From Citrobacter koseri (GTDB lineage: Bacteria; Pseudomonadota; Gammaproteobacteria; Enterobacterales; Enterobacteriaceae): a stretch of 64,000 nt of DNA. The position numbers and the translations under genes are program-made. Below are positions 1 through 15,502 of this stretch, piece by piece. The stretch spans positions 1 to 64,000 of the forward strand of contig UAVY01000008.1 of assembly GCA_900446925.1 (NCBI GenBank). Direction: 5' to 3'. How positions within the stretch are numbered: the stretch's first letter is position 1; each line of letters opens with the position of its first letter. The notes beneath the pieces are model-generated. The model was given only the letters and a program-made list of their open reading frames with translations, had not been told where the DNA came from and did no database searches.

Positions 1-769
1 CGAACAGGGCAAACAGCATAAGCAACGCCACGAGCAGTAAACTGGCGAGCGCGCCTTTGGCCTGTTGGTCGGCGTCGCCCTGGCTCAGCCATTGCCAGCT
101 TAACACTGCCAGCGTAGGTGGATTGCCCGGCCCCAGAATCATCGCGACATCCACTGCCGATAATGACCAGGCGACAATCGCCAGCATCACCGCGCCTAAT
201 CCTGGCGCAACGGCGGGTAACAGCAGCCAGCTCAGGCATTGCAGACGGCTGTAGCCCAGGGGTATCCAGCACGATGACCTGCTGCGAAAGCTGTTTTTCA
301 CTTAATAATGCCGACAGAACCCAGAGCAGAAAGGCGCTCTCTTTGACGGCCAGCGTGAGCCCAAGCCCGATGCCATAGCGATCCATCTGCGGCGTGGAGC
401 GAGGGGAAAAGGCGATAAAGCATCCCGCCTTCGGCAAAAAGCAGCAGGGCGCTGGCGGCAAAGGCCACATGAGGAATGGGCCAGTAGCCAGGGGAGGCGG
501 GCGCAAAGACGCGCCCATTTTGCGCCAGGCCACAACGCGACGACGATCGTCAGCGCAATAGCCAGTGCGCCGGTTGCCGCCAGGGTGACGGAGACCAGCG
601 TTGCCCGCAGCGCCTGCGGAAGCTGCGGATCGCTAAACAGCGCCAGCCAGTGCGTAGCGGAGAGCGCGGGCGTGATAAGCGTGAATGCGGCAGGAACCAG
701 CGGCAGCCAGATGACCGCCATCACGCCCCAGACCAGCAGGGTTACTGCGTACCGTAGCGGCGTAGCCAT
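1..769 (-). CDS. ynjC: YnjC, ABC transporter inner-membrane permease (3' end outside window)
   Basis: This is the N-terminal half of the permease of the YnjBCD uptake system, whose substrate is not established. The start MATPLRYA at 769 overlaps the end of ynjB by 28 bp, as expected for coupled operon genes. Hydrophobic segments and a run ending in ILGPGNPPTL fit the family. The frame is broken by three +1 insertions, near 261 (gggg for ggg), 396 (gg for g) and 479 (ggg for gg); after removing them the reading is continuous to base 1. The breaks look like sequence errors, not decay. Identification rests on my recall of the E. coli protein. Confidence 0.85.
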
Positions 770-1907
770 GCCTGTTCCAGCGCGTTCACCCATGCGGAAT
801 GCGGTTCCGCCAGCGTAGGCGGCAACCCGTCAGGAATGCGTGACCGTAACGCTTCCCGCTGCCCGGCGGGCAGCTTATGCGGATCAAGCACGGAAGGATC
901 GCCCCAGAACGCCGGATCGGCTTTGCGCAACTGCGCGTCGGGGGAGAGCAGGAAATTGGCAACCACCTTTGCGCCTGCGCTGGCGCGGGCGTTCGCCGGG
1001 ATCGTGACAAAATGCACGTTGCCAATCATGCCTTGTGAAAAGCCGAAACTGTAGCTGGTTTTGGGCAGCTCGCCGCTGGCGATTCTTTTGCTGCGCATGA
1101 GCGGGATTAAACGTCAGAGACAGGCGCAGCGAACCGGCTTGCAGCAGCGCGTCCATCCGGGCGGGAGAGGGAGGGAAGTCTTTTCCCTTCCGCCACAGGC
1201 TGGGATGCAGCGCATCGAGGTATGCCCATAGCGGCGCGGTGACGGAATCGAACGTCGCGTCATCCGGCGCGACCTTGAGCGCATCCGGTTGAGGGGTTAA
1301 CGCCAGTAACAGCTGTTCCAGAAACGCCGTCCCGGTAAAATCCGGCGGCCGTGGGTAGGTGACAGTACCGGGATGGGCTTTCGCAAAAGCGAGTAGCGCC
1401 TGCGGGCTTTGCGGCGGCTGCGGCGTAATATCCCGGTTAGCAATGAAGGTTAACTGCGCGCCGCCCCAGGGTGACTCCGCCCCTTGCGTCGGCATGGAAA
1501 AATCCTCGCGTACCGGTTTGCGCGTATCGACATAGCGCCAGTTTGGCAGCGTTTCCGCCCAGTGAGTTTGCAGCAGTCCGGCTTCTTTCAGCGTGCGGAA
1601 GTTCTCGCCATTTACCCACAGCAGATCGACGGAACCATCGGTTTTACGCCCGGCGGCGGACTCTGTCTGAATGCGTTTCACGGCATCGGCGGCATCCGCA
1701 AGCCGGACAATCCTGAGGTTAATGGCGTAATGCGTTTTCATCTCGCCGCTGACCCAGTCGAGATACTGATTAACGGCATTGTCGCCCGCCCCAGGCGTTA
1801 AACCAGACGGTCTGGCCTTTGGCTTCATCTTTCACCGCCTGCCAGTTTTCGACGGCTTGCACATGGCCCGTCAACAGCAGACCCGCCAGTAATAGAGTAC
1901 GACGCAT
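742..1907 (-). CDS. ynjB: YnjB, periplasmic substrate-binding protein of ABC transporter
   Basis: A periplasmic solute-binding protein of about 388 residues, the partner of YnjC. The start at 1907 follows an AGGAG ribosome site, and the first residues (MRRTLLLAGLLLTGHVQA) form a signal peptide. Segments such as SPWGGAQLTFIA and YPRPPDFTGTAFLEQ match E. coli YnjB. Two +1 insertions break the frame, near 1786 (after WFNAWGG) and near 1083 (after AHAQQK). It lies 23 bp downstream of ydjZ and overlaps ynjC, so ydjZ-ynjB-ynjC form one transcription unit. The ligand is unknown. In E. coli ynjA sits between ydjZ and ynjB; here it is absent. Confidence 0.88.
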
Positions 1908-1930
1908 GATCGCTCCTGAAATTAGGATCG

Positions 1931-2597
1931 TTAAAAAACGCTTAACCAGCCAACGGGAGGCCAGCGGTAACAGCCCCAGCAGGGCAAAGGCCGCCAGCAT
2001 ACCGGGGGAAATAATGTCGCGTATTGATGTCAACTGGCTGAGCTGGCGTCGGCGTTGAGATAAATCACCGTTGCCGGAAACATGCCCGCCTGACTGATCC
2101 ACCAGTATTGACGTACGCGGATTGACGTCAACCCGGCGAGTAAATTAACGAGAACAAAGGGGAACAGCGGCATTACGCGTAGCGCAAACAGATAAAAGGC
2201 GCCGTCGCGCGCCATACCATGATTTACGGTTTGCATCTGGCGTGCGAACCGGCGGGAGATCCACTCCCGCAACAGGTAGCGGCTGGCCAGCATGGCGAGC
2301 GTAGCGCCGAGGGTTGACGCGAAGGAGACCAGCAGCGTTCCTTGCCAGAGTCCGAATAGCGCGCCGCCGAGCAGCGTCAGCAGCGCAGCGCCGGGAATCG
2401 ATAAGGCCGCCACCAGCGTATAGACCAGAAAATAGAGACCGGCGCTCAGGAATGGCGACTGTTGCTGCCAGGCCGCCAGCATCGTGTGATAGCGTTTCAG
2501 GGTATCAAGGGAGAGAAAACCGGGGGGGCAAAGCCCACACCACCCCGGCGATACAGATGATTAAAAAACCTGAGAGCAGTCGTTTTTTCGCGTTCAC
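1931..2597 (-). CDS. ydjZ: YdjZ-like TVP38/TMEM64-family membrane protein
   Basis: A DedA/TVP38-type inner-membrane protein of about 220 residues with several hydrophobic helices and the family-like stretches [17 protein letters not shown] and [12 protein letters not shown]. The proposed start is GTG at 2597, ten bases after the xthA stop. Reading requires repair of a +1 near 2508, a -1 near 2045 (after YLNADA) and a +1 in the T run at 1933-1938, which restores a TAA stop just ahead of the ynjB ribosome site. Without the last repair the frame runs into ynjB. Start and stop are therefore inferred. The family is linked to membrane lipid scrambling or transport, but the role of this member is not known. 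Confidence 0.72.
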
Positions 2598-2606
2598 CTG
2601 CGTTTA

Positions 2607-3414
2607 TCAGACCCGGAATTTTGCCCAGACGGGCGCATGGTCGGACGGTTTTTCCATGGCTGCGGATTTCATAGTCAATGCCGGTTTCAACGCAGTGTTC
2701 GGCCAGCGGATTGCTCGCCAGCAGCAGGTCGATGCGCAGCCCCCGGTTGTCGTCGAAACCTTTTGAGCGGTAATCAAACCATGAAAATTTATCGACCGTT
2801 TCCGGGTGCGCGTGACGGAAGGTATCCACCAGCCCCCAGTTAATCAGGCGATCCATCCACTCGCGCTCTTCCGGCAGGAAGGAGCACTTACCGGTACGCA
2901 GCCAGCGTTTGCGGTTCTCTTCGCCAATGCCGATATCCAGATCGGTTGGGCTGATATTCATATCCCCCATGATCAGCACCGGATTGTCGCGTTTCAGTTC
3001 GTTGTCCAGGTAGTTTTGCAGGTTCTGATAAAACTGCGCTTTTGCCGGAAATTTCAGCGGGTGGTCACGGCTTTCGCCCTGCGGGAAATAGCCGTTAATG
3101 ACGGTGATACTGCCCAGCGGCGACGGGATTTCCGCCATGATGATACGGCGCTGCGCCTCTTCGCCGTCGTCGGGAAAACCACGGCGCACAGAAACAGGCG
3201 TCTCTTTGGTCAGTAGCGCGACGCCGTAATGGCCTTTCTGTCCGTGATAGAAGACGTTATAGCCGAGCTTTGCTACCTCTTCAAGAGGGAACATATCGTC
3301 GTGAACTTTTGTCTCCTGCAAGCCGATCACGTCAGGCTGGTGCTTGTCGACAATGGCTGACAGTTGATGAGGACGGGCGCGCAGGCCGTTGATATTAAAA
3401 GAGACAAATTTCAT
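2607..3414 (-). CDS. xthA: Exonuclease III, AP endonuclease
   Basis: The main apurinic/apyrimidinic endonuclease of base-excision repair, 268 residues after repair. It starts [18 protein letters not shown] and shows the Mg-binding exonuclease-endonuclease-phosphatase motifs LQETKV, ING..PQGE, MGDMNI and, after repair, the terminal S..HAPV histidine motif. A +1 insertion near 2659 (atggct for atgct) shifts the last 20-odd codons. The gene faces away from astC, and a GTG-started ydjZ follows 10 bp behind. In E. coli xthA is transcribed alone under RpoS; here the tight spacing suggests read-through into ydjZ-ynjBC. Confidence 0.95.
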
Positions 3415-8919
<5,505 letters not shown>

Positions 8920-8927
<8 letters not shown>

Positions 8928-9888
8928 CTTTCTGGCGCAGACGCTGGCAGGAATATCCCCCGATATTACGCAAGGGGAAACGGAGAGCTTTCACTGGCGC
9001 TGGCAGATGCCTGGTGTGCTTGAACTTACGCCTGCCGTTGAGGTTGACCGCGCTCTGGTACTCTCTGCGGGCATCCACGGCAATGAAACGGCGCCTGTGG
9101 AAATGCTAGACGCACTCCTTTCGGCGCTGTTTGAAGGGAAAATCCCCCTGCGCTGGCGATTGCTGGTGATTCTGGGGAATCCTCCGGCGCTGGCAGAGGG
9201 GGTACGCTATTGCCATAGCGATATGAACCGTATGTTCGGCGGGCGCTGGCAGATGTTCGAGGAGAGCGGGGAAACGCTGCGCGCCCGCGAGCTGGAACAA
9301 CTGCTGGAGGATTTTTATTCCCGCCGCAAAACGCGGATACGTTGGCATCTCGATCTGCATACTGCGATTCGCGGCTCCCGCCACGTTCGGTTTGGCGTTT
9401 TGCCGCAACGGCCGATCCCCTGGGATGAACACTTTTTGTCATGGCTGGGGGCGGCAGGGCTGGAGGCGCTGGTTTTTCATCAAACGCCGGGCGGCACCTT
9501 TACGCATTTTAGCTGTGAGCATTTTGGCGCGTTGTCCTGCACGCTGGAGCTGGGCAAAGCGCTGCCGTTTGGGCACAACGATCTGACGCAATTTACCCCC
9601 ACCGCGCAGGCGCTGGCAACGTTGCTGGCGGGAGAAAAGCCGATGGAAGGGGGAACGAGGCCGGTTCGCTATCGCGTGGTGGCGCAAATTACACGCCGCA
9701 GCGATGCGTTTGTTCTCTGTATGGATAACCAGACGCTGAATTTCACGCCGTTCAAAGAAGGAACGCTACTGGCGCAGGATGGCGATGAGCAGGTGATCGT
9801 TACCCATGATGTTGAATATGTTCTCTTTCCTAACCCTAATGTGGCCTGTGGTTTACGCGCTGGCCTGATGCTGGAAAAACTCGCGTAA
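8920..9888 (+). CDS. astE: Succinylglutamate desuccinylase
   Basis: The zinc carboxypeptidase-like enzyme of the last AST step, giving glutamate and succinate; 322 residues, intact. Zinc ligands are seen in [13 protein letters not shown] (His, Glu) and in [13 protein letters not shown]. It overlaps astB by 8 bases and is followed at once by a rho-independent terminator, so it closes the operon. Confidence 0.96.
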
Positions 9889-10212
9889 TTATTTCTCCCC
9901 TCAGGCGAACGTCTGAGGGTCTTATTTTTGTGTGCTATCGCGATTTATTACGGATTAATCCTGGTAAACTGCTTTATTAATAGTCATCGGTCAGGTATAG
10001 TTCTTCATATTTCCTGCAAAATCATCCGCTTGCAATAAAATATTGCAACTCTCCTCGATTTATTCTTTTTTTCTTCATAATTGACGAAAAATTGTTTTTT
10101 ACACTTTCATTGTTTTACCGTTGCTCTGACTAATTGACGATTAAGGCGGTAAAGTTTATCTCGTCAACACGGCGCTACGCCGAAAGAATAACTGAAAGGA
10201 AGGACATAGATT
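9889..10212. other. astE-spy intergenic region
   Basis: A 324-bp spacer. After the ast terminator it is strongly AT-rich and must contain the spy promoter. Spy is known to be controlled by CpxR and BaeR, but the TTTAC-like repeats around 10097-10120 do not have the exact 5-base CpxR spacing, so I do not call a box. A good ribosome site (GAAAGGAAGG) precedes spy. Confidence 0.5.
9898..9929 (+). terminator. ast operon terminator
   Basis: Stem CCCTCAG/CTGAGGG with an 8-base loop followed by a T-rich tail, ten bases after the astE stop. Confidence 0.85.
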
Positions 10213-10701
10213 ATGCGTAAATTAACTGCACTGTTTGTTGCCTCTACCCTGGCGCTGGGCGCTGCGAACCTGGCTCACGCGGCTGATACCACTACCGCTG
10301 CTCCGGCAGATGCGAAGCCGATGATGCACCACAAAGGCAAATTCGGTCCGCATCATGACATGATGTTCAAAGATTTGAACCTGACCGACGCGCAGAAACA
10401 GCAAATCCGCGACATTATGAAAGGTCAGCGTGACCAGATGAAACGTCCGCCGCTGGAAGAGCGCCGCGCAATGCACGATATCATCGCCAGCGACAGCTTC
10501 GATAAGGCGAAAGCTGAAGCGCAGATTGCGAAGATGGAAGAACAGCGCAAAGCCAATATGCTGGCGCACATGGAAACGCAGAATAAGATCTACAACATTC
10601 TGACGCCGGAACAGAAAAAACAGTTTAATGCCAATTTTGAGAAGCGTCTGACAGAACGTCCGGCGCCGGAAGGTAAAATGCCAACACCACCTGCTGAGTA
10701 A
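10213..10701 (+). CDS. spy: Spheroplast protein Y, periplasmic ATP-independent chaperone
   Basis: A small periplasmic chaperone that cradles unfolding proteins under envelope stress. The 162-residue ORF starts with a signal peptide (MRKLTALFVASTLALGAANLAHA), then a His/Met-rich stretch (MMHHKGKFGPHHDMM) and two LTxxQ motifs, LTDAQKQQIRD and LTPEQKKQF, the mark of the CpxP/Spy family. Intact. It is monocistronic, between the ast terminator and its own terminator. Confidence 0.97.
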   Translation: MRKLTALFVASTLALGAANLAHAADTTTAAPADAKPMMHHKGKFGPHHDMMFKDLNLTDAQKQQIRDIMKGQRDQMKRPPLEERRAMHDIIASDSFDKAKAEAQIAKMEEQRKANMLAHMETQNKIYNILTPEQKKQFNANFEKRLTERPAPEGKMPTPPAE

Positions 10702-10730
10702 TCCCTCAGCGTTACGCTAACGCATTCAAG

Positions 10731-10790
10731 ACCGCCGGTCCTGTTCACAACATCTCTTCTCGATGTGGACAGGATCGGCGGTTTTTCTTT
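10731..10790 (+). terminator. spy terminator
   Basis: A long imperfect stem (ACCGCCGGTCCTGTTCAC with GTGGACAGGATCGGCGGT) ending in TTTTTCTTTT, 30 bp after spy. Confidence 0.8.
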
Positions 10791-10873
10791 TCTTCTCGTT
10801 AAGGTAAATCTTCACTGCTGCCGATAACAACAATGTGCCATATTATGGCGCTGCGTCCTTCTCGGGAGTGATA

Positions 10874-11451
10874 ATGGAATACTTTGATATCCGTAAAAAT
10901 GCCGGTAAACCTCTGGCGCAATGGTGCGGGCGAAACACGCGAGATTTGTTGTTTTCCTCCGGCGACGCGGGATTTTCACTGGCGCGCCAGTATTGCGTCT
11001 ATCGCCGGGAACGGGGAGTTTTCCCTTTTCCCTGGGGTTGAGCGCGTTATTACGTTACTGGAAGGCGGAGAGGTGATGCTGGAAGGCGTGAATACGTTTA
11101 CCCATACCCTCAAGCGACATCAGCCGTTCACGTTTGCAGGCGATAGCGTTGTGAAAGCCACGCTGTCGGAAGGGCAAATGTCGATGGATCTCAATATCAT
11201 GACCCGACGCGATCGCTGTAAGGCGAAGGTCAGGGTTGCCGATCGCACGTTTACGACCTTTGGTTCGCGCGGTGGCGTTGTGTTTGTTATTAGCGGCGCC
11301 TGGCAACTGGGAGACAAGCTCCTGACCGCCGATCAGGGCGCCTGCTGGCATGACGGGAAACACACGTTTACGGTTGTTGAAGCCAGAAGGACAGCTGTTG
11401 TTTAGCGAGATTACGTGGTTGCCGGGTTATACGCCGGACACCGTCCAGTAA
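10874..11451 (+). CDS. ves: Ves, HutD-family cupin protein
   Basis: Homologue of E. coli Ves (YdjQ), a HutD-type cupin whose gene was described as cold- and stress-related; its biochemical role is unknown. Repaired length is 191 residues. The start MEYFDIRK at 10874 follows GGGAG. Conserved stretches are [32 protein letters not shown] and [14 protein letters not shown]. Two +1 insertions occur, at the A run near 10905 (after DIRK) and near 11379 (after TVVE); repair restores the ending [17 protein letters not shown]. Not linked to neighbours by operon spacing. Confidence 0.92.
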
Positions 11452-11464
11452 GTGTAACAGGACG

Positions 11465-11612
11465 GCGCCCGATGGCGCTTCGCTTATCGGGCCTACGGGA
11501 GTTATACAGTGATGTAGGTTGGATAAGACGGTACGTTCGCGCCCGATGGCGCTTCGCTTATCGGGCCTACGGGAGTTATGCAGTGATGTAGGCCGGATAA
11601 GACGGTATGTCG
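11465..11612. repeat. Two-copy 74-bp tandem BIME/REP array
   Basis: Two direct copies with period 74 bp (11465-11538 and 11539-11612), almost identical, each holding the palindromic unit GCCCGATGGCGCTTCGCTT with its partner ATCGGGCCTAC and a second REP-like half (GTAGGCCGGATAAG). It lies between the convergent ends of ves and nadE, the usual site of enterobacterial BIMEs that bind IHF, gyrase and Pol I. Confidence 0.9.
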
Positions 11613-11623
11613 CCATCCGGCGA

Positions 11624-12455
11624 TTATGATTTCTTCCAGAAATCGTCAAACACCGTAATGGGTGTGCGACGCTTGTGTTCCGTTCGGATATACCAACCTT
11701 CGATGATTTTCGCGACGCTGGCATCCAGCGTTTTCCCTTCCAGATAATCATCAATGTTGTCATAGGTGACGCCCAGCGCCGCTTCGTCCGGCAGAGAAGG
11801 GCGATCGTCTTCGAGATCCGCCGTTGGCGCTTTCTTATATAAATGTTCCGGGCAACCCAACGCGGCGAGCAGCTGTTTTCCCTGGCGCTTGTTCAGACGG
11901 AAAAGCGGGTTAATATCGGTACCGCCATCGCCATATTTAGTGAAGAAGCCCGTCACCCGCTTCGGCGGCATGATCGGTGCCGACCACCACACCGTTGGTC
12001 ATTCCGGCGATACTGTACTGTGCCTTCATGCGTTCGCGGGCTTTTTCGTTGCCGCGAACAAAATCGCTTAACTCAATGCCTGCTTCACGCAACGCCTGCT
12101 CGCTGGCCAGAACGGCGCCTTTAATATTGACGGTCAGGACTCTGTCCGGCTGAATAAACGCGATCGCATCCTGACAATCCTGCTCGTCGGCCTGCACGCC
12201 GAATGGCAGACGCACGGCAATAAATTGCAGGGCGTCGTTCCCTGTCTCTTCACGCAGTTCAGTAATTGCGGTCTGGCACAATTTGCCCGTCAGCGTCGAA
12301 TCCTGCCCTCCGCTGATACCCAGTACCAGGGATTTCAGGAAGGGATATGTTTTCAGGTACGCTTTCAGGAAATCTACGCTGCGGCGAATTTCCTCTTCTG
12401 CATTAATGTGCGGTTTTGCGCCAAGCGCCCGGATTATCTCTTGCTGTAGCGTCAT
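11624..12455 (-). CDS. nadE: NH3-dependent NAD synthetase
   Basis: Catalyses the final, essential step of NAD synthesis (deamido-NAD + ATP + ammonia). Repaired length is 276 residues. It starts [20 protein letters not shown] and carries the ATP-pyrophosphatase P-loop [10 protein letters not shown] and [16 protein letters not shown] +1 near 11956 (ccc for cc) splits it after GTDHAAEA; the second part resumes [17 protein letters not shown]. Because the gene is essential, this must be a sequence error or an unrecorded allele. The 3' end faces the BIME. Confidence 0.95.
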
Positions 12456-12683
12456 TTAACCCCTCCGAAGATTTTCAGAATAAATATACTGCGTTAAAGC
12501 TAACGCTTTGCTCTCTAAACGACAAGACTCCACGGCCTGAGTGGCGCAATTTACGGCATTAAAACGACATCGTTTTGTTTAATTGGAATTTTCTGAAAGA
12601 TTTGTTGCATCGATTGTGGGCTTGAAAAAAGCCCTGATGTATTCCAGGCTTATATAACACGCTGATAAACAAGAGGACGGAAA

Positions 12684-13026
12684 ATGAACAAGAATATAGC
12701 AGGAATTCTGAGTGCAGCGGCGGTAATGACTATGCTGGCAGGGTGTACGGCGTACGATCGTACAAAAGACCAATTTGTCCAGCCTGTAGTAAAAAGATGT
12801 GAAAAAAGGGATGAGCCGGTCGCAAGTTGAGCAGATTGCCGGTAAGCCTTCATCTGAAGTGAGCATGATTCATGCGCGCGGTACTTGCCAGACCTACATC
12901 CTGGGTCAACGTGATGGTAAAGCTGAAACCTATTTTGTCGCGCTGGATGACACTGGTCATGTGATTAACTCCGGCTACCAGAGCTGTGCAGAGTATGACA
13001 CCGATCCGCAGGCTCCGAAGCAGTAA
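12684..13026 (+). CDS. osmE: OsmE, osmotically inducible lipoprotein
   Basis: A small outer-membrane lipoprotein of the SmpA/OmlA (BamE-like) fold, induced by osmotic stress and stationary phase in E. coli. The signal peptide ends in the lipobox LAGC ([21 protein letters not shown]). The BamE-like signature [17 protein letters not shown] follows. A +1 in the A run at 12791-12795 breaks the frame after QPVVK; repaired length is about 113 residues. Divergent from nadE with 228 bp between, and it ends at a terminator. Confidence 0.93.
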
Positions 13027-13055
13027 CAACTGTATATTGCCTGAGCATATGTATG

Positions 13056-13081
13056 AACCGGCCTGTGTGCCGGTTTTTTTG
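13056..13081 (+). terminator. osmE terminator
   Basis: AACCGGCCTGTGTGCCGGTT stem-loop followed by eight T, 29 bp after the osmE stop. Confidence 0.88.
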
Positions 13082-13326
13082 TTCCTGGGATAATCTTATT
13101 TATTGTCGCGAAATATTTGCCTGAAATGTGAGAGGGGTCATAACACCAGGTCAATGAGAGACAATTTTGTTAGTCAAAGAAATACCATCCGCCAGTTCTA
13201 TCCCGTATACTCATTTCAGCCACCTAAAAAAGTAAATTCGGTTACGCAAGTTGTCCAGTGCATGGATGCAGGTTAAGGCTTGCGGAATGGCTGGCTAACA
13301 GATAATCGCATATGAGGATCGTTTTT

Positions 13327-13647
13327 ATGGAAAAGAAACACATTTATCTGTTTTGTTCTGCGGGCATGTCGACTTCTTTACTGGTATCGAAGATGCGCGC
13401 TCAGGCTGAGAAATATGAAGTGCCGGTTATTATTGAAGCATTTCCTGAGACGCTGGCAGGAGAAAAAGGTCTTTCAGCGGATGTCGTGTTATTAGGCCCA
13501 CAAATTGCTTATATGTTACCCGAAATTCAACGTTTGTTACCCAACAAACCTGTAGAAGTGATTGACTCGCTGCTGTATGGCAAAGTCGATGGTTTAGGCG
13601 TGCTTAAGGCTGCTGTCGCAGCAATTAAAAAAGCCGCCGCAAATTAA
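13327..13647 (+). CDS. chbB: Chitobiose PTS enzyme IIB component
   Basis: The phosphoryl-transfer EIIB subunit of the N,N'-diacetylchitobiose phosphotransferase system; 106 residues, intact. The active cysteine is in [11 protein letters not shown] close to the N-terminus. The start [13 protein letters not shown] at 13327 follows GAGG; a closer ATG at 13312 is less well placed. It is the first gene of chbBCARFG. In E. coli the operon is repressed by NagC and activated by ChbR with CRP; the 245-bp upstream region must contain those sites, which I did not resolve. Confidence 0.97.
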   Translation: MEKKHIYLFCSAGMSTSLLVSKMRAQAEKYEVPVIIEAFPETLAGEKGLSADVVLLGPQIAYMLPEIQRLLPNKPVEVIDSLLYGKVDGLGVLKAAVAAIKKAAAN

Positions 13648-13665
13648 TTTTTTGTTTTAATTTTT

Positions 13666-13686
13666 CCCGTCAAAGAGTTATTTCAT
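13666..13686 (+). promoter_or_regulatory. ChiX-complementary (decoy) site in chbB-chbC spacer
   Basis: The segment CCCGTCAAAGAGTTATTTCA plus one base is nearly the exact complement of the seed part of sRNA ChiX as I recall it. In Salmonella and E. coli the chbBC spacer acts as an RNA trap that titrates ChiX and frees chitoporin chiP. The site lies 19 bp after chbB, as described for those species. The assignment depends on remembered ChiX sequence. Confidence 0.75.
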
Positions 13687-13733
13687 AAACATTCACCGCA
13701 ATATTTTATTGCGGTATTTAAGGGTATTTTTCT

Positions 13734-15094
13734 ATGAGTAACGTCATTGCTTCACTTGAAAAGGTACTCCTTCCTTTTGCTGTTAAAATAGGAAAGCAGC
13801 CGCACGTTAATGCAATCAAAAACGGCTTTATTCGCTTAATGCCGTTAACCCTTGCGGGGGGCCATGTTTGTATTAATCAACAACGTTTTCCTGAGCTTTG
13901 GGGAGGGGTCGTTTTTTTATTCTTTAGGCATTCGGCTTGATGCTTCCACCATTGAAACATTGAATGGCTTAAAAGGTATTGGCGGAAACGTCTATAACGG
14001 TACGCTCGGTATTATGTCGTTAATGGCGCCGTTCTTTATTGGAATGGCGCTGGCGGAAGAGCGTAAAGTTGATGCGCTGGCGGCGGGGCTGTTATCCGTG
14101 GCGGCCTTTATGACCGTTACGCCATATAGCGTAGGCGAAGCTTATGCGGTTGGCGCGAACTGGCTGGGTGGTGCGAATATTATCTCCGGTATTATTATTG
14201 GTCTGGTCGTGGCGGAAATGTTTACCTTTATTGTGCGCCGCAACTGGGTCATTAGATTACCGGACAGCGTCCCGGCGTCGGTTTCCCGTTCATTCTCGGC
14301 GTTAATTCCTGGCTTTATTATTCTCTCCATTATGGGGATCATTGCGTGGGCGCTGGCGAACTACGGTTCTAACTTCCACCAGATTATTATGGATACCATT
14401 TCTACGCCGCTGGCATCGCTGGGCAGCGTGGTCGGCTGGGCCTATGTGCTGTTTGTTCCGCTACTGTGGTTCTTTGGTATTCACGGCTCGTTGGCATTGA
14501 CCGCGCTGGACAGCGGTATTATGACCCCCGTGGGCGCTGGAAAACATCGCCATCTATCAGCAGTTTGGTTCCGTGGATGCGGCGCTGGAAGCCGGGAAGA
14601 CGTTTCACGTCTGGGCGAAACCGATGCTCGATTCCTATATTTTCCTCGGAGGGAGTGGCGCGACGCTGGGTCTGATTATCGCTATCTTCCTGGCCTCGCG
14701 TCGTGCGGATTACCGCCAGGTAGCAAAACTGGCGCTGCCGTCCGGTATCTTCCAGATTAATGAACCGATTCTGTTCGGCCTGCCGATTATTATGAACCCG
14801 GTGATGTTTATCCCGTTCATTCTGGTTCAGCCGATTCTGGCCGCCATTACGCTGATTGCGTATTACCTGGGGATTATCCCGCCGATTACCAACATCGCGC
14901 CGTGGACGATGCCAACCGGTCTGGGAGCGTTCTTTAACACCAACGGCAGCGTTGCCGCTCTGCTGGTCGCGCTGTTCAACCTGGGCGTCGCGACGCTGAT
15001 TTATCTGCCTTTCGTGGTTGTCGCCAACAAAGCGCAGAATGCAATTGAGCAAGAAGAAAGCGAAGAAGAAATCGCTAACGCACTGAAATTTTAA
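13734..15094 (+). CDS. chbC: Chitobiose PTS enzyme IIC permease
   Basis: The membrane channel subunit of the chitobiose PTS, 452 residues after repair, with about ten hydrophobic helices (e.g. [28 protein letters not shown]). PTS lactose/cellobiose IIC signatures [20 protein letters not shown] and [14 protein letters not shown] are present. Two +1 insertions occur, at the G run near 13859 and the C run near 14525 (after GIMTP). Both lie in homopolymers and leave the rest untouched. Between chbB and chbA in the standard order. Confidence 0.96.
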
Positions 15095-15144
15095 ATTTAA
15101 TCCGGCATGGTCTTCCCATGCCGGGCTGAACCAGAGGAAAACGT

Positions 15145-15495
15145 ATGTTGGATCTCGAAAACGTAGCGGGTACGCCGTCAGAGGCTGAAGAACTCGAAGA
15201 AGTGGTGATGGGGCTTATCATCAACTCCGGTCAGGCGCGCAGCCTGGCTTATGCGGCGCTGAAACAGGCCAAGCAGGGTGATTTTGCTGCGGCAAAAACG
15301 ATGATGGAGCAGTCGCGGATGGCGCTCAATGAAGCGCATCTCGTGCAGACGAAACTGATTGAAGGCGATCAGGGCGAAGGTAAAATGAAAGTCAGCCTGG
15401 TGCTGGTTCATGCTCAGGATCACCTGATGACGTCGATGTTAGCGCGGGAACTGGTTACAGAGTTAATCGAGCTTCATGAGAAGCTGGAACAGTGA
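15145..15495 (+). CDS. chbA: Chitobiose PTS enzyme IIA component
   Basis: The EIIA subunit of the lactose/cellobiose class, a small helical protein forming a trimer; 116 residues, intact. The phosphorylated histidine is expected in the segment VLVHAQDHLM. It begins MLDLENVAGTPSEAEEL after GAGG. It lies 50 bp after chbC and 7 bp ahead of chbR. Confidence 0.96.
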   Translation: MLDLENVAGTPSEAEELEEVVMGLIINSGQARSLAYAALKQAKQGDFAAAKTMMEQSRMALNEAHLVQTKLIEGDQGEGKMKVSLVLVHAQDHLMTSMLARELVTELIELHEKLEQ

Positions 15496-15502
15496 GGGAT
15501 AA

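Noticed and set aside
10085..10160. A CpxR box before spy (TTTAC repeats)
   Set aside because: The two TTTAC units are about 11 bases apart instead of 5, so I do not call it despite known Cpx control of spy.
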